Positions 36,401-48,060 of a stretch of DNA of 64,000 nt are shown in pieces (the first letter of the stretch is position 1; each line of letters starts with the position of its first letter). The stretch is taken from the NCBI GenBank assembly GCA_029224185.1, contig CM055191.1:23444991-23508990 (forward strand). The letters run 5' to 3'. The notes under the pieces were generated by a model that searched no databases, had not been told where the DNA came from, and worked only from the letters and a program-made list of their open reading frames with translations. The translations under genes and the position numbers were made by a program. Source of the stretch: Karalla daura. Lineage: Eukaryota > Chordata > Actinopteri > Chaetodontiformes > Leiognathidae.

Positions 36401-36709
36401 TGCCATAACTCATTACTATTAATGTCAACAAAAAGAAGAAAAAGAAGAAAAAACAACAAAAGAGAAACAACCTTTGGCCACCTATCACCTTCTCCCTTGG
36501 GGTGAGCCAGGAGTCAGCCACCCTCAGTAGGAATTTAGTTCTATCCTTTTTCTCCATGGGTGAACGTTGGATCGTAGAGTGAATACCAAAATGAGAGGGC
36601 TCAGCACAACCTTAGCATCTTTGATGCTGCACCAGTCAATCTATTAGCACCACAAGATATATTATTCTCACGGGGACACCCAGGGGTGTTGCTAATTATT
36701 TTATTATAA
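33469..36709. other. Non-coding, mostly unique
   Basis: A poly-C tract occurs at 34097-34110. AAGAAGAAGAAGATG lies near 34990 and an AAG-rich run near 36430-36450. A segment at about 35925-36000 has two TTCATTTCAA copies and two TTAATTT cores. No gene supported. Confidence 0.4.
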
Positions 36710-36835
36710 GTTTCCTTGTTCTCCCCGTGTCCATGTGGGTTTTCTCCAGGTGCTCCAGTTTCCTCCCACAGCACAAGAACATGAATTATTAGGTTGACTG
36801 CAGACCTGAAATTGTGTATAATATGATGTAATGTA
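36710..36835 (+). repeat. L2-like teleost repeat fragment
   Basis: TTCTCCCCGTGTCCATGTGG, GTTTTCTCCAGGTGCTCCAG, TTTCCTCCCACAGCACAAGA and AACATGAATTATTAGGTTGA match the middle of the fish L2/SINE-like repeat closely. This is the clearest plus-strand copy in the window. Confidence 0.7.
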
Positions 36836-37125
36836 ATGCATTTCCTGCCTCTTGCCTTGTATAGGAGCTGGAAGTCCAGTAGACTCGTTGTTAAGGTTTA
36901 AAAGCAAATTGAGGAAATGGAGGACGAATAATATTGGAACCAATTGTTGGACATTGTTGCTACAAATACACCCGCGTTCAGTGTGAACACCCCCCTCCCG
37001 ATGTGCTTGTTTGTCTAACTGTGGGAGGAGTAATTGAGTTTAAGCATTAGACTGAGCAGTGGGAGGCAGACTAATATGTAACAGGATAAAAGAGGAGGGA
37101 GAGGTTTTTCTTTTCTTCCCTGTGG
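36836..37125. other. Intergenic, nothing recognised
   Basis: No supported feature. Confidence 0.4.
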
Positions 37126-37290
37126 GCTGAATCTCCAGACTCTTCCACTTCTCAAGCCACCATTTTGATGAAATTAACAATCCTCTTCACCCGTCTTGGC
37201 CTCCATCCTCCAGCGTTCTCCGGCCTAAAGAGATTAGACCACTTCAGCAACATTATTCAGATTGTTTATCACTCTCGGCTCCAATAGAAA
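37125..37290. promoter_or_regulatory. Candidate conserved non-coding block
   Basis: Unique GC-balanced sequence with GATGAAATTAACAATCCTC and AACATTATTCAGATTGTTTA. It looks like other enhancer-style islands in the window. Unproven. Confidence 0.25.
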
Positions 37291-38269
37291 TGAAGTGGAT
37301 CCTTTTGCATCGAGGGCTTCTGCAGAAATCTGATCATGTTTTTTCTCTGTCTGACTATCATTGCGTCATCACACATTTGACAACTTGTGTTGGTTTGTTT
37401 ACTTTATTTTTGACAGACTGTAATGTGACCAAAAAACTGCAATTTAGCAAAAAGAACTGCGTTCCTCAATAAAAAAACAAAGAGAAAAACAAGAGGCTGA
37501 TGCTAAACAAAGATGACGAGCTTATAAGGAACTAAACGCACGATTTCAGTAAACACACACGCGATCTTGGTCATGAAGAGCAGAGGGAGGAAAAAGAGCC
37601 GATTGGTGGACAGACGCTAGAAACAGAGGGGCGATGAGGGGAAAACATGTGACTGGAGTGACATACTCAGCATACCCAGGATGCATAAGGAAATGTCATA
37701 GTCACCACTTCCATCTTTGCTTTCATCAATATTACTATGGCGACCAAGGGCTGCAACTAAACACAATGTCATAACAATGTGAAAGGTGCTAGTTATGGGA
37801 ACTGCTGTACTGCAAACAGGAGATGCTATGTTCTTTATTACTGGAAGAGTACTGATAGCAGCTTTAATCAGTTTTTACATATTAACATAATAATAATAAT
37901 AACAGATGGCAGCTCCAAGGGTCATATTCAAGGTGAGTTAAGTTTCTTTAACACCGCTTATCTGGCTGTATTGACTGTTGAAAATGAGTTAGCAAGACTC
38001 CTTTCTGGTTTTTACGCTTCAGTGTTCTATGTACGTGTATTTATTCAGTTTATTATGATTATTAATTAAAGCAAAGCAAGTTAGAGAGTCTGGAGGAGTC
38101 TGAGGTGCAATGCTTGGTGGGTTCATTTTGGATTTGCTCCCGGCTTGTGTGATCACTTGTACGATCTGCGGCGGATCTCCTGGGGACCTGTGCTGGTATT
38201 TATCCACCTGCATATCTGTGAGCTGGCACTAGATCAAATCACTTTCATGCCACAAAGGCCGTGAAACGC
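37291..38269. other. Intergenic with a short (ATA)n run
   Basis: ATAATAATAATAATAAC near 37886-37902. No gene supported. Confidence 0.4.
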
Positions 38270-38430
38270 GGGAATGAAATCCACTCGCAATGCTGATAAA
38301 ACAGATGGGTATTCGCAGCCATTTGCGTGGATTAATTTTGTCACATCCATTGTTAATTAGTGGAGATTGGGGAGAAGCCGTGATTATCAAATGGGCTTAG
38401 TGTGTTTAGCTGGGACTAATCCCCGGCTCC
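38270..38430. promoter_or_regulatory. Candidate conserved non-coding block
   Basis: GGATTAATTTTG, TGTTAATTAGTGG and GTGATTATCAAATGG lie within 70 bases of unique sequence (38329-38393). All are homeodomain or GATTA-type cores. Function inferred. Confidence 0.35.
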
Positions 38431-38554
38431 CCTTGTTTATGGGATTTGATGAGGAAGACAGTGGTGAGTCAGCTGGAGAGGTGACAGAACAACTGGATTT
38501 ACACAGCGTACACACACACGCAGGGCACGACTGTAAGTGAGTTGAAACACAGAT

Positions 38555-38705
38555 TAAACATGTTACGCATGTTGCTCACTCTGCCTACTCATTAGCATTA
38601 ATGAAGGGCAGAGCTCTCCTAGCACAGCTCCATCTCATCTCGCTGCGACTGCACGTGTGTTTTTAGCCATCCCTCAGCTTCTTCCAGCTCACGATATGAT
38701 GAGCA
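38555..38705. promoter_or_regulatory. Candidate conserved non-coding block
   Basis: CTCATTAGCATTAATGAAGG (38589-38608) holds ATTAGCATTAAT with two opposed TAAT cores, and a bHLH-type CACGTG lies near 38653. GC-balanced and unique. Confidence 0.35.
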
Positions 38706-39070
38706 GTTGTGAAATGTGAAGGAAGTGACAGTGTATTAGACTTTGAAACAACAGGGCCCTGGGCACATGTAAAAGGCCAACACCACCTCCTCATGCATAG
38801 GAGTGAAACGTGTGTCTCCCTGCTGCTCTGTGCCTGCCTCAAAGCTTGGAATCTGGTCTACAGATTTCATACAGATTTTTCTGGACAGACTGGACGGTTG
38901 ACAGGTCGTCAGACTGTTTGTATATCTTCTGTGTGCATGCTGCTTCATGGAATGAACTGAACCAAATGTCTCCTTGGTGGCAATTCAGCAATTCAACAAG
39001 TGATATTATGTTATTAATACTAACTTACAATACTTATAGCATTGTTCGCACAGAAGCATGGTGGAAAAAG
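38706..39070. other. Intergenic, nothing recognised
   Basis: Overlapping frames of 83 and 87 codons show no domain. Confidence 0.4.
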
Positions 39071-39073
39071 TAG

Positions 39074-39195
39074 TTGTTTGTGTGTGGGCACCCGGCCCTC
39101 TATGACAAAGCTACCGGGTCCGAATCAAAAAAGAAGAGGCTTGGGCCCGAGTCAGTGAGGAGGTGGGACTGTGGCTTGTTTCACTATGTCACTGA
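39074..39195 (+). pseudogene. Frameshifted MADF-type DNA-binding domain relic
   Basis: From 39074 one frame reads LFVCGHPALYDKAT, the start of MADF-like domains (hydrophobic stretch, then HPALYDK). At about 39112 the similarity moves to another frame, which reads YRVRIKKEEAWARVSEEVGL up to a TGA at 39193-39195. The pattern Y-R-x-R, K-K-E-E-A-W and SEEVG is the standard helix-two region of MADF. The domain is found in host regulators and in the accessory DNA-binding protein of PIF/Harbinger-like transposons. No transposase catalytic region is seen nearby. The frameshift and the early stop indicate a dead copy. Confidence 0.55.
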
Positions 39196-39590
39196 CTGTA
39201 GTGACTGTAGGGACACCCCTGTAGCTGGTGTGTGGTGTCAAGAGGGAGAGCCTGGCACTGATCCGAACTATACAGTAGGTCCTTGAACTGGGCTCAGGTC
39301 GGCCCAAGGTATCTGCAGGAACTGGCTGACATCCAGACTGAGCTTGCGAAGGAGACGTTGAAACTCCCTCAGCTCAGTGCGACTCTGGACGTCACGAACC
39401 CAGACACCTCTGGGACTTGTACAGCAGATGCAGCGCAGCGGAGTGGGAGGAGCAATGAGCGCAGTTCTGTTTTCAAGTGTCCAGAGCATCAAGTGCGAAT
39501 GAGGCGATTTTCACAAAAATGGTCAGGCGGTGCGAGTCAAGCGTCTTGAGTGATTTTTCACATCTGCTGCTTTTTCTTGTGAAAGCCCCT
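39196..39590. other. Possible coding-relic flank, not identified
   Basis: An 88-codon frame at 39283-39549 is rich in charged residues and follows the MADF relic, so it may be a remnant of the same element. No domain is recognised. Confidence 0.3.
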
Positions 39591-39594
39591 TTAC

Positions 39595-39835
39595 TGAAGT
39601 ACTGAAGAGTCATTCGAAGAAGGTGAAGACAATCTGGCAAAGAACTAGAGGCCGGGGTGAGTATAAGTACTCCACTGATTGGTACAAGAATCCAGTGATT
39701 ATCTGAGCAGAGCAGGTGAATGAAGTTGCTGAGAACCCAAGGGGAGTGCAAAATCCAAAAGAAAGGAGTGTGTAGCTGATTAGGACAAAAACTAGACCTC
39801 TGGTAGGCCAAGAGCAGGTCCATGACAACCTATTC
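39595..39835 (-). repeat. Possible dispersed element fragment
   Basis: GCAAAGAACTAGAGGCCGG, GTGAGTATAAGTACTCCACT and AGAGCAGGTGAATGAAG resemble the inner part of the non-coding element at 59.3-59.9 kb. The match is loose. Confidence 0.3.
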
Positions 39836-40984
39836 AGTCAATCATCATGACATGTAAAACATGCACTCAAGCTGGATTTGTCAGTACGGAGTCTGTGCAG
39901 ATGACACACCAAGCTCAGTGTGAATCCACACCCCCTAGTCCAGATGGGCAGGAGCAAAGCAGTGCTGCACTGTCAAACCACTTCAAGTAGTACAGTGTGT
40001 AGATGCGGATAAATGTCTGAGTGCTTTTCATTGCCGTTTATTTAGGGCCGTTCTCCTCCATCTGCCGTCAAAGCCTCTGGGGTGTCACCTCGTCACAGTA
40101 GAGCTACTTGATTGGCTCTTTGTAGGTGATGGACAGTCCTGCAATTGAGCAGATGGCACCCCGCTGCAGTGGCAGTCAGCTGCAATTTCCTCAGATTGCG
40201 TTTGTCTGTTGTGTTTCTGTGCTCCATTAAAAAGCGTTTAATTACTACAACCTCAACATTGGCCGCAAATTTTTTTTTTTGGTCAGATTCCTGAACAGTA
40301 AAGAGGGGTTGGAACTGTCAGTCATCTAAAAGATCTCGACCTGGGATCAGGCTAGAAACTTGAAACTTGAAAACATGTTCCATAGACGTGCAATTGTTAC
40401 AGAGCAACAAGTGCTGTCTCAACTCTCATGCATACCAAAGTGAATACGAAGGAAAATTACGTTGTTTGGTGTTGCTTTCACGCAATATATTCTGCATTCC
40501 ATTCAGGCTAGATGAATCCATGTCATTTCAAACATAATAAAGTGCAGGGTGACATTGTGAGGGGACTGGTGGATATGACCTAATTTATTGATATCATTCT
40601 TAACAGCCTATGGACATGATGAATCAAGGGAAAATACACACTCAAGCTTACTTGGAATACAATTTCTGGACAAAAAACGGAAAAAAGGAAATGTCATGCA
40701 CCAGAAAATATTTTGGCACCTTTTGTTGTTAAATGTTGTGACCTGCTGCAAGTGACTCACAGCTTATTAGTGGAACCGCGAACCACAAAAGTGATACAGT
40801 GTTGCTCTTTGGAAAAAAAAAGGAAAAAAGAGCATGATGTCTTTTGAAGAGGGAACAAATAGTTCTGGGATGCTGACTGGGTTTAATTTTTCCTCCTTAT
40901 TTTTCTGTGGAATCTTTTCGGAGCTCAGCTTGGCAGATAATAGCTTTCTGGGGACAAGTATGAGGAACACGGGCCGCTAATGAA
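39836..40984. other. Non-coding, nothing firm
   Basis: T tract near 40271-40281. No gene or repeat supported. Confidence 0.4.
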
Positions 40985-41175
40985 TTCTTGTATCACATCT
41001 GTTGGGGAGCTCTCCACATGCCAGCTATTTACAGGAGGCTGATGGAGAGCTGCAGCATCCTCACACATTAATTGTTAACGCTGTCAGACACCAGTCCTGC
41101 CTCCCAGTGTAATGGGATTTGTTCTGTCTGAGAGAGGGAAATACAGGATTCTCTAATGGACACTGCTGTGATCAC
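40985..41175. promoter_or_regulatory. Candidate conserved non-coding block
   Basis: CACATTAATTGTTAACGCTG (41065-41084) combines a TTAATTG and a GTTAAC core in otherwise GC-balanced unique sequence. Unproven. Confidence 0.3.
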
Positions 41176-42421
41176 TTGTCACTATCTTCTAACTCTCACA
41201 CAGGTTTTATTTCACTCTCTATTACTTTCACTTCTTCTTTGATTCCCCTCACCACCCACCGTTGTCTACTTCAAAGTGTGTTTTTTTTACCGTGACCATA
41301 AACTAGAACTGAATGATCAGTTTTAAGGCCTTTTTTACACATGCCATCTTAAGTCACTTAAGCTGACAGCATTGACATGGACAATTCTGTGAACTTGCAG
41401 GAAAAAAAAGACTCATCCCAGGCATTTGATGATTAAGAGTCAAATAGCAAAATCACGGCTTTGTGTAATTCTTCATTGTAGCTTACAAGCGTCTTTAACA
41501 TGATCTCTGTGGAGATGTGCAGGCAGACAGTGCAGTGTCGTACGCTCCCTCAGCAGCTGTTATCTCCCACTGATCAGTCCCCCAAATGGGCAGTCGAGAG
41601 GGGAAAAGGCCAGAACAGATGACAATAAAGGGCAATTAGGAGATGACTCAGTTGCTGGAAATTTGGAGCTGTCACATAGAGTCCGTGGAGACAGGAGGTG
41701 GGAAAGGGCAAGGAAATGTCATTACAGCTGAACACTGGTTTTGTTTGATCTCTTTTTCGAGTTTCCACAGAAATTAATGTGACTTTTACTGAATGCCTTA
41801 TCATATGTATGTGTAAGGATCATTTAATTACCTCCCATGATGGGCCAGCAGGAGGAACTGTGCACACAAGAATTTAGAGTTTGACGCATATATTATACAG
41901 TGACGGCGAGACAAAAGGCCTGAACCATGTGTTAAAAGTATTGAGTTCAAATTTGCTTCAGATTTCAACTGGTGGTACGTAAACCTTGAATGCATTGATC
42001 TGACAATGCATGCCAAAAATACAGTATCCAGTACGGCCAAATTGACCATATTTATGTCCATATACTATGGTATATTGACCATACACCATGGTTAATCATG
42101 TTGTTGGAATGATGTTCAAGTGTCCATTCTGACCCTTCACCATTTCCTCAGACATATTATTTTTGACAAAAAAAGAAGGAAAATCTGCTGTACACAGGAG
42201 TAGCCCCAGCTGTGTGTTAGGTGTGTTGAGATCAGGCAGAGCGGTCTCCCTCCTGACCAGCAGGCTAATGCCTCATAACTGTGACAAGCAGCCAATTTAC
42301 ACTTTGCATCTCCACCCTGAGCGGCAGCAAATCAATACTCAGCAGAGAGACCACAGGATCCACTGGAGTGTGAGCCACTACCTGCTTGTTTGTGGGTGAG
42401 TCTTTTCTGGCCAATGTGTGG

Positions 42422-42423
<2 letters not shown>
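41176..42423. other. Non-coding, with one enhancer-like patch
   Basis: The 41520-41730 part is unique and GC-balanced (GACAATAAAGGGCAATTAGG near 41620). Near 42060-42100 there are several CCATA/TATGG repeats. No gene. Confidence 0.35.

Positions 42424-42478
<55 letters not shown>
42424..42478. repeat. (GT)n microsatellite
   Basis: About 27 GT units. Confidence 0.97.
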
Positions 42479-42480
<2 letters not shown>

Positions 42481-42799
42481 AACTGCATGTGCATGTGTCC
42501 AGGTGTGTCAGCGTGTATAAGCCCCATGTGTAATTACTAATACCACTCAGGCTCTCAGTTGTGGACTGCAAGGAAAACACCATTACCCTCTGGTGCTGGA
42601 GGAAGAAGAGGGAGAAGAGGAGGGGTCTCGGGAAATTACAGTTGCCACTGTTTGACTAAATGCAAGGACCTCCAGCAGAGCTGCTCATTGACAGAGAGCG
42701 TTTTTCCAGCTTGTTTCCTCTCCCTCAAAGATGGACACCAATGAAAGGTTTAGTTACATGCTACATGTGAAAAATGCTCGTTGAAAAACCAAGTTCAGC

Positions 42800-42900
42800 A
42801 TTTAAAAATGCTCACACTCACACTCACTCACACCTAGGGACAACTGAAAGCCCACAATTGATCTTAATGCATGCTTTTTTTTCTTGTGTCCCCACTAATC
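42800..42900 (-). repeat. L2-like teleost repeat fragment
   Basis: ACACTCACACTCACTCACAC, CTAGGGACAACTGAAAG and CTTAATGCATGC are the complement of the usual GCATGCATTAAG...CCCTAGGTGTGAGTGAG order of the fish L2-like repeat. Confidence 0.5.
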
Positions 42901-43325
42901 AGTTCTAAAACATGTGTTTCAGTTAGACAGTTCTGTTTCTGTTTCTGTTCTGTTTTAAATTTATTTCAGACAACTAAGTGATTCAGTTCAAATTGCAACA
43001 TTTAGACCTGTGCGTGTGCCATGTTGTTCTCACATTAAAACAATTCAATCTTTGGAAGGGAGGCCACATTTTGCATAACTAGTACATGATTAAATTAATT
43101 CAGTGTAATTCCAACCACTTAGCACAAGAGGTAAATGTCAGTTGGTGGCCATTGTAATTCATTTTTAGTATCTAATGGACAGGGGTGTAGTGAAGTACAT
43201 TCATCTTTATCTTCAAATGAAACCTCTGTTGACACACATCCACCTGCGCAGGTCAACCACTTTGACTAACAAAGTGACTTTGTGTATTTTATGCCGTACA
43301 TTTGATCAGTTATTGCCCAACTTGG
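42901..43325. other. Intergenic, nothing recognised
   Basis: AT-rich. No supported feature. Confidence 0.4.
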
Positions 43326-43329
43326 AGAT

Positions 43330-43665
43330 TAATGCATGAGTGTTTAATGATTGTGTTGAGGGGATTAAATTGATGTTGAGATTTCCGAGCTGGACTTTGT
43401 TGACCTTTGAGTTGCCCGAGAGTCACTGGAGTCCAAATCGGATGGAGCTGTCATTAGCTCTGCTGCCATTATCACTTTCTCTCATCCTCCTACGATGGAG
43501 CGATGTGAACAGTTTGCATCCACCCTACAGTCAACAGCAGCTGCATCATGCTCCAGGCTCCACCGTGGTAGTCCCTCATTTACAATATATGAATCACTCA
43601 TAAAAAACATGATTGCATGTTGCTCCTAATCGGGGATTAAATTGGGCCGGAGCCCTCACCTCGTC
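43330..43665. promoter_or_regulatory. Candidate conserved enhancer
   Basis: Unique sequence with GGATTAAATTGATG, GAGCTGTCATTAGCTC, GCCATTATCAC, and, at the far end, GGGGATTAAATTGGGCC. GGGGATTAAATTG occurs twice (43361-43373 and about 43633-43645), framing the block. No coding signal. Function inferred. Confidence 0.4.
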
Positions 43666-44132
43666 CTTCTGGTTCAGTGTTTCATTGTAATCATGGGTGT
43701 AACTACCATTACATGACTTTAAAATCATGAATATGATAAAATATGTATTGATATAAAAAAGCCAATTTAACCATTGCTAATGAATATCAAATGGAGTAAC
43801 ACACATAATCAACTGAAAGCAGCTACGAGAAAAAAAACAAAAACAAAGCAACAACAAAAAAAACAATACCTAATAGTGACTCAGGAGAGGAATTTGAGAA
43901 GCTGGTAATAAAGGGAACACTGATATCTGTTGGGAGAGGGAAGAAAGTGATTTTAAATCTCATCTCTTGCTCTGGTGCACCTTTGGACAGGATATTACTT
44001 TCTGCTGCTTAGAAGTATGCATTTCCTTTCTTGAGCTCATCTGAAGATTGGAGATCCAGCAGCTTCTTATCTCACAGAGATAGAATTAGATATTCCTTCA
44101 TTCGTGATGGACCAAGAAACCTCTCGCATTCT

Positions 44133-44134
<2 letters not shown>
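43666..44134. other. Intergenic, nothing recognised
   Basis: AT-rich with an AAAAC-rich patch near 43830-43870. Confidence 0.4.

Positions 44135-44187
<53 letters not shown>
44135..44187. repeat. (CT)n microsatellite
   Basis: About 26 CT units. Confidence 0.97.
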
Positions 44188-44189
<2 letters not shown>

Positions 44190-44412
44190 GCTTTCACACA
44201 CCCACACATCCAGCCACATAAATACACTCGCATACTCATAGGTGACATTTCCCTAACAGCATGCTTAGCATCTTCAGTGACTGTGAATGAAAGCTAAAAA
44301 CATGATCTCTTGCAGTCCTCCAACTTAAAACAGTGATAACAGATTCTTTGTTGAATTGAGTTGGTTATTTGAGGAATGGAGAGATCCTTCAGCATTAGGT
44401 CCAGCTCCTGAT

Positions 44413-44476
44413 CACACACAGACACACAGACACAGACACAGACACAGACACAGACACACACACACACACACACACA

Positions 44477-44537
<61 letters not shown>
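44413..44537. repeat. Compound (CAGACA)n/(CA)n microsatellite
   Basis: Imperfect CAGACA units at 44413-44460, then CA with one CAGACA interruption near 44475-44482 until 44537. Confidence 0.95.
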
Positions 44538-45194
44538 GCACCAGACAATTGGCGGGGTCTGCCGGAGCAAGCGAGGCCCAGGAGTCAGAATGCATGCAGG
44601 AGCACGACTGCCATTACAACCTGAGGTTCCCTTTTGTCACCGACTTGACAATGGAGAAGAAAAGTGTTTTTGCACTGTGTTTCGTCACGTTTTAACCTTG
44701 CCGCCCTGTCCTCTGTGTAGGCAATTCTGTTACTGCCAGAAATGGCCCTTGAAATGAATTCATGCAAGAAGTTTAAGAGTTTGGAAATTTTCTACCAGTA
44801 GGATCCCTGTTGGGCACACAGCAAGGTAGTGGCTGTAGGACTCTCTATGTCACAGCTGTGGTTCACCTCCTCCAAAACTCAACTAGATATTAGATGTATT
44901 AGAACCCACAATAACTTCAGCTATAGTCTTTGGGATGCTTTTCGTGGGGGGGGGGTTCCTCTGTGTTTTATCTTTCAAACAAAGTTGCACAAATTGCAAA
45001 AAGAAGGCACCCTCTGCTTTTATCAGCCTTTTCTATTCAGTGATTCAGTGAAACTCTGCTCCCCATGATTGGTCTATTATTATAATCAGCGTACTTTCTT
45101 TGTGATTCTTAAGGAGATACATCATTGTTAACTTGTGATGCTGTGCTTTCTCTGGAAGGGTAAGTCAAGCTAAATCATAAATCATATGCACTTC
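44538..45194. other. Non-coding, nothing firm
   Basis: G run at 44946-44955. No gene. Confidence 0.4.
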
Positions 45195-45260
45195 CTCGTC
45201 ATTATGCTACATTATTTAGCAGTTGCTTTGTCCAAAAGCAACTAAGAATGGGTGGGTTAT
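45195..45260 (+). repeat. Fragment of the TTTAGCAG dispersed repeat
   Basis: ACATTATTTAGCAGTTGCTT and TGTCCAAAAGCAACT match the hallmark start seen at 25.55 kb. Confidence 0.5.
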
Positions 45261-45868
45261 TTTAAGAGGGTAAGATACAACAAACATGCAAGTACATTTT
45301 CTTTGGGAAGTAGATATTGTCTGAAAGGTTTTGGATCTGCGGTGCACACAGAGTTCATATTTTGACAAGTAGTTTGTACTTTTTATATCACTTTCCTTTC
45401 CACAAAAAAAAAAACCAAAAACAAAAAAAACAAAGATGACATTTTCAGTCAAATGTGGTTGAATGTGTATTGTCAAGGTTGTATTTGTATTTTGTAACAT
45501 AACCAGAATAAAGTGGAACAAAACAGAACACTCCTTTAAAAAAGGCCGGCAGACATAAATGTTGGATTCCATATCAAATGACTTTCATTTTAAACCATTT
45601 TCTGTATGAAGAACATACATTATCACATCACGCATTATCAGTGAAATGTCCAATAATATAAAATCAGGTCCACCCCTCCCCATGGTATAATAGATTATTG
45701 CTCCAAATTCTGTCTAGTACCTGCATTTTTCAGCCACGTGACTTGACATGTTTGCACGACTGGTGTGCTTGTATTTGAACCTAGCATCAAAGCAATTACA
45801 TATTCAAATTAAACAGTTCCAACTGCAGGTATGTTTGCACTCTAAGATCCTAAACTGTGCACATACAT
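45261..45868. other. AT-rich intergenic, nothing recognised
   Basis: A-rich patches near 45405-45433. Confidence 0.4.
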
Positions 45869-45926
45869 TGTGTGTGTGTGTGTGTGTGTGTATGTGCGTG
45901 AGTGTGTGTGTGCGCGCGCGTGCGTC
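45869..45926. repeat. (GT)n then (GC)n microsatellite
   Basis: GT array at 45869-45890, imperfect to 45911, then GCGCGCGCGTGCG at about 45912-45924. Alternating purine-pyrimidine sequence of this kind can adopt Z-DNA. Confidence 0.95.
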
Positions 45927-45949
45927 TGCACTCTGACTAGGACTGCAGG

Positions 45950-46135
45950 ACTGCGTCTGAAGCTTTATTGAGGCAAGCTAATCCATGGGCTGCCGGCCTC
46001 AGCTGCCATCGCCACTCTGCCAGGCTGAAAATAATTACATTTTAAATGGCTGTGCAAACAACAGCCACCACATTAGCGTGTTAATTCAGGCCAATCACTT
46101 CTACTAAGAAAAAAAAAAAATCGAATAACGGGAGG
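45950..46135. promoter_or_regulatory. Candidate conserved enhancer with 7-bp dyad
   Basis: TGGCTGT (46047-46053) and its complement ACAGCCA (46061-46067) flank a 7-base spacer. AAATAATTACATTTTAAATG lies just before and GTTAATTCAGGCCAATC (includes CCAAT) just after. Unique and GC-balanced upstream half. Function inferred. Confidence 0.4.
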
Positions 46136-46895
46136 AAACACTGCCTTCATTCCGTCCCCCACAGACTGATAAATGCACAGTAGTCTTCCATGCCCCGGGT
46201 GACCATTTATAACATTTGATTATTTATTTATTTCGCTAAATCTGCATAATCATTTTGGCTATAGGTCATATGCGAACAAGATGGGGAGCTCAGAATAGCA
46301 TGCATTATTCATGATTTGTAGGATACAGTGGGTGCCAGAGGTTTACAAGATATGTGAGCGAGATTTACCGAATTCATTCTTTTCTTTATCACACAAAAGC
46401 TTCTTGGACTGGGTGTACCTGGGGCACCAGATAGAGCACGAAGTGTGTAATGAAGAAAATGGTGAAAAGATGAGGTAACCTAGATAAATAAATCGCTGTG
46501 CCCCTTTCTATGCTCTATCCTTGCCCAGCCCCATTCCAACCAGAATGTTTGACTCCATAGTGAAATCTCACCTTGTGTGAGGTGGATTTATTGCCTGTTG
46601 AAGCAAATGATAAGAGATAGCTTGTGTCATAATAAATGTGTGTAATAGGAATTTTTGCTATTGTCTACAGCAAGTTAAAAAATATATCCAATCTGTAAAA
46701 CTCTGCATCAGGGGTAAAGTCTGTTGTGACCAAAACAGGGATGCACATCAGTGCCATTGTCTTATTCCGCATATAAAATGACTGTAACGAGGTGACTTTA
46801 ATGGCAGACATCAGAAACCATGGAATCGCCAAGGCCCTCAATATTGGAGTTGGTCTGACTCATCCTATGTACTCAGAGGACAAGTGGGTGCTGCT
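46136..46895. other. Non-coding, nothing firm
   Basis: CTGCATAATCATTTTGGCTA near 46243 looks unique. No gene supported. Confidence 0.4.
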
Positions 46896-46921
46896 TGTGT
46901 GTGTGTGTGTGTGTGTGTGTC
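46896..46921. repeat. (GT)n microsatellite
   Basis: About 13 GT units. Confidence 0.95.
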
Positions 46922-47290
46922 TGGATGGATTGGTGGTGTGATAGGAGAGCCTTAGATCAGAGATAAATGACTTCATTAAAGTGTAAGTCTCCGAAAGCTG
47001 GAATGAGCCACATCTCCCCCTTAGTGCCACTGTAGATTATGAACTCCATAAATCAATATATTTCAGTAAAAGGATAATGTTCCTCGGCCTGCTTCATCCA
47101 ACCCCCAATGCAGGGCCTGACACAGACCTTCTCAGTCCGCTGTGGTTCCTGGTCTGAGATGACAGTGGTGGTTATGCTGTCAGTAAGGCGTGATGACACT
47201 GTCATGTCTGAAACAGCTTGGAGAAACTATTCTAAGGTTGCCCCCGCTGCTTGGTGTTGTTAGTAATGCAGACAGTTCCTCCTAGCATGA
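46922..47290. other. Intergenic, nothing recognised
   Basis: No supported feature. Confidence 0.4.
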
Positions 47291-47830
47291 GCAGAGATGT
47301 CCCTTTGTCTTTTTTTTTATTTTGTCATCTGTTCTGTCACATGGTGGTGAAGTTTGTCTCGTCTTAGGTTTTTGTCTTGCCATTTCCTTTTTTATTTTGA
47401 AAGTCTATCCCTCCTCATGTCAGGTCACTTGCCCTTTCCCTTGCATCACACCTGAGTCTTCTTCTCCCCTAATCACTGGTGTCTCAGTGTGTTTTGTTTG
47501 CTGGTCTGATCTCTTTGGTGCGTTGTCTGTTCTCCTTGGTATGCTCTTTGTGAGCTTTATGCTAGGACTGCTAGTTCATGTCTCATGTTTTTCAAGACCC
47601 TTGTGTGCAGTGTTTTCCCAAGATCCCAGGGTTCTCGATGGGGCTCACCATCCTTGTGTCTGGTTTGTTACCTGTTCACCTATGCTACCTGTGTTTCCAC
47701 CATTGTTTCATGTTTGTTAGTTTTGTTTCCCCTTTAATAAATTCACCTTTTTACTGACTTTGTTTTAGGCCAGAATCATGAGCCCTCTTATTTACATTTC
47801 AGGCATGGTCTAGCTAGACTGTGACAAGAT
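47291..47830 (+). repeat. Long T-rich dispersed teleost element
   Basis: A T- and C-rich 540-bp block with TCATGTCTCATGTTTTTC, CCACCATTGTTTCATGTTTG, then TTTAATAAATTCACCTTTTT and an end at CTAGACTGTGAC (about 47815-47826). The AATAAA-containing 3' part followed by a GTGAC end is the same arrangement as the complement of 59275-59345. A 132-codon frame across it (47322-47720) is Cys/Phe/Val-rich and non-conserved. The element has no protein of its own that I can see, so it may be non-autonomous. Confidence 0.6.
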
Positions 47831-48060
47831 TTAGGTTGGCATACGCATTTCAGATCAGGAATGACTGAGGACCGACATAGATTCTCTCTATTTAGTTCTT
47901 CATTAACAACAGAGAGCTTAAAAATGGGACCACTCATTCTCTTCACATCAACGTTGTTATAACATCAAGTTGTATTAGCTCATTGTGCAACAGTATCAGT
48001 TTGTACAAGTAAATGTGCTACTAGTATCTTGCAGGTAAAATGTGAACACGGCTTGAAGCT
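47831..48060. other. Intergenic, nothing recognised
   Basis: No supported feature. Confidence 0.4.

Noticed and set aside
47322..47720. 132-codon Cys/Phe-rich frame
   Set aside because: Lies in a dispersed non-coding repeat. No hydrophobic periodicity or family match.
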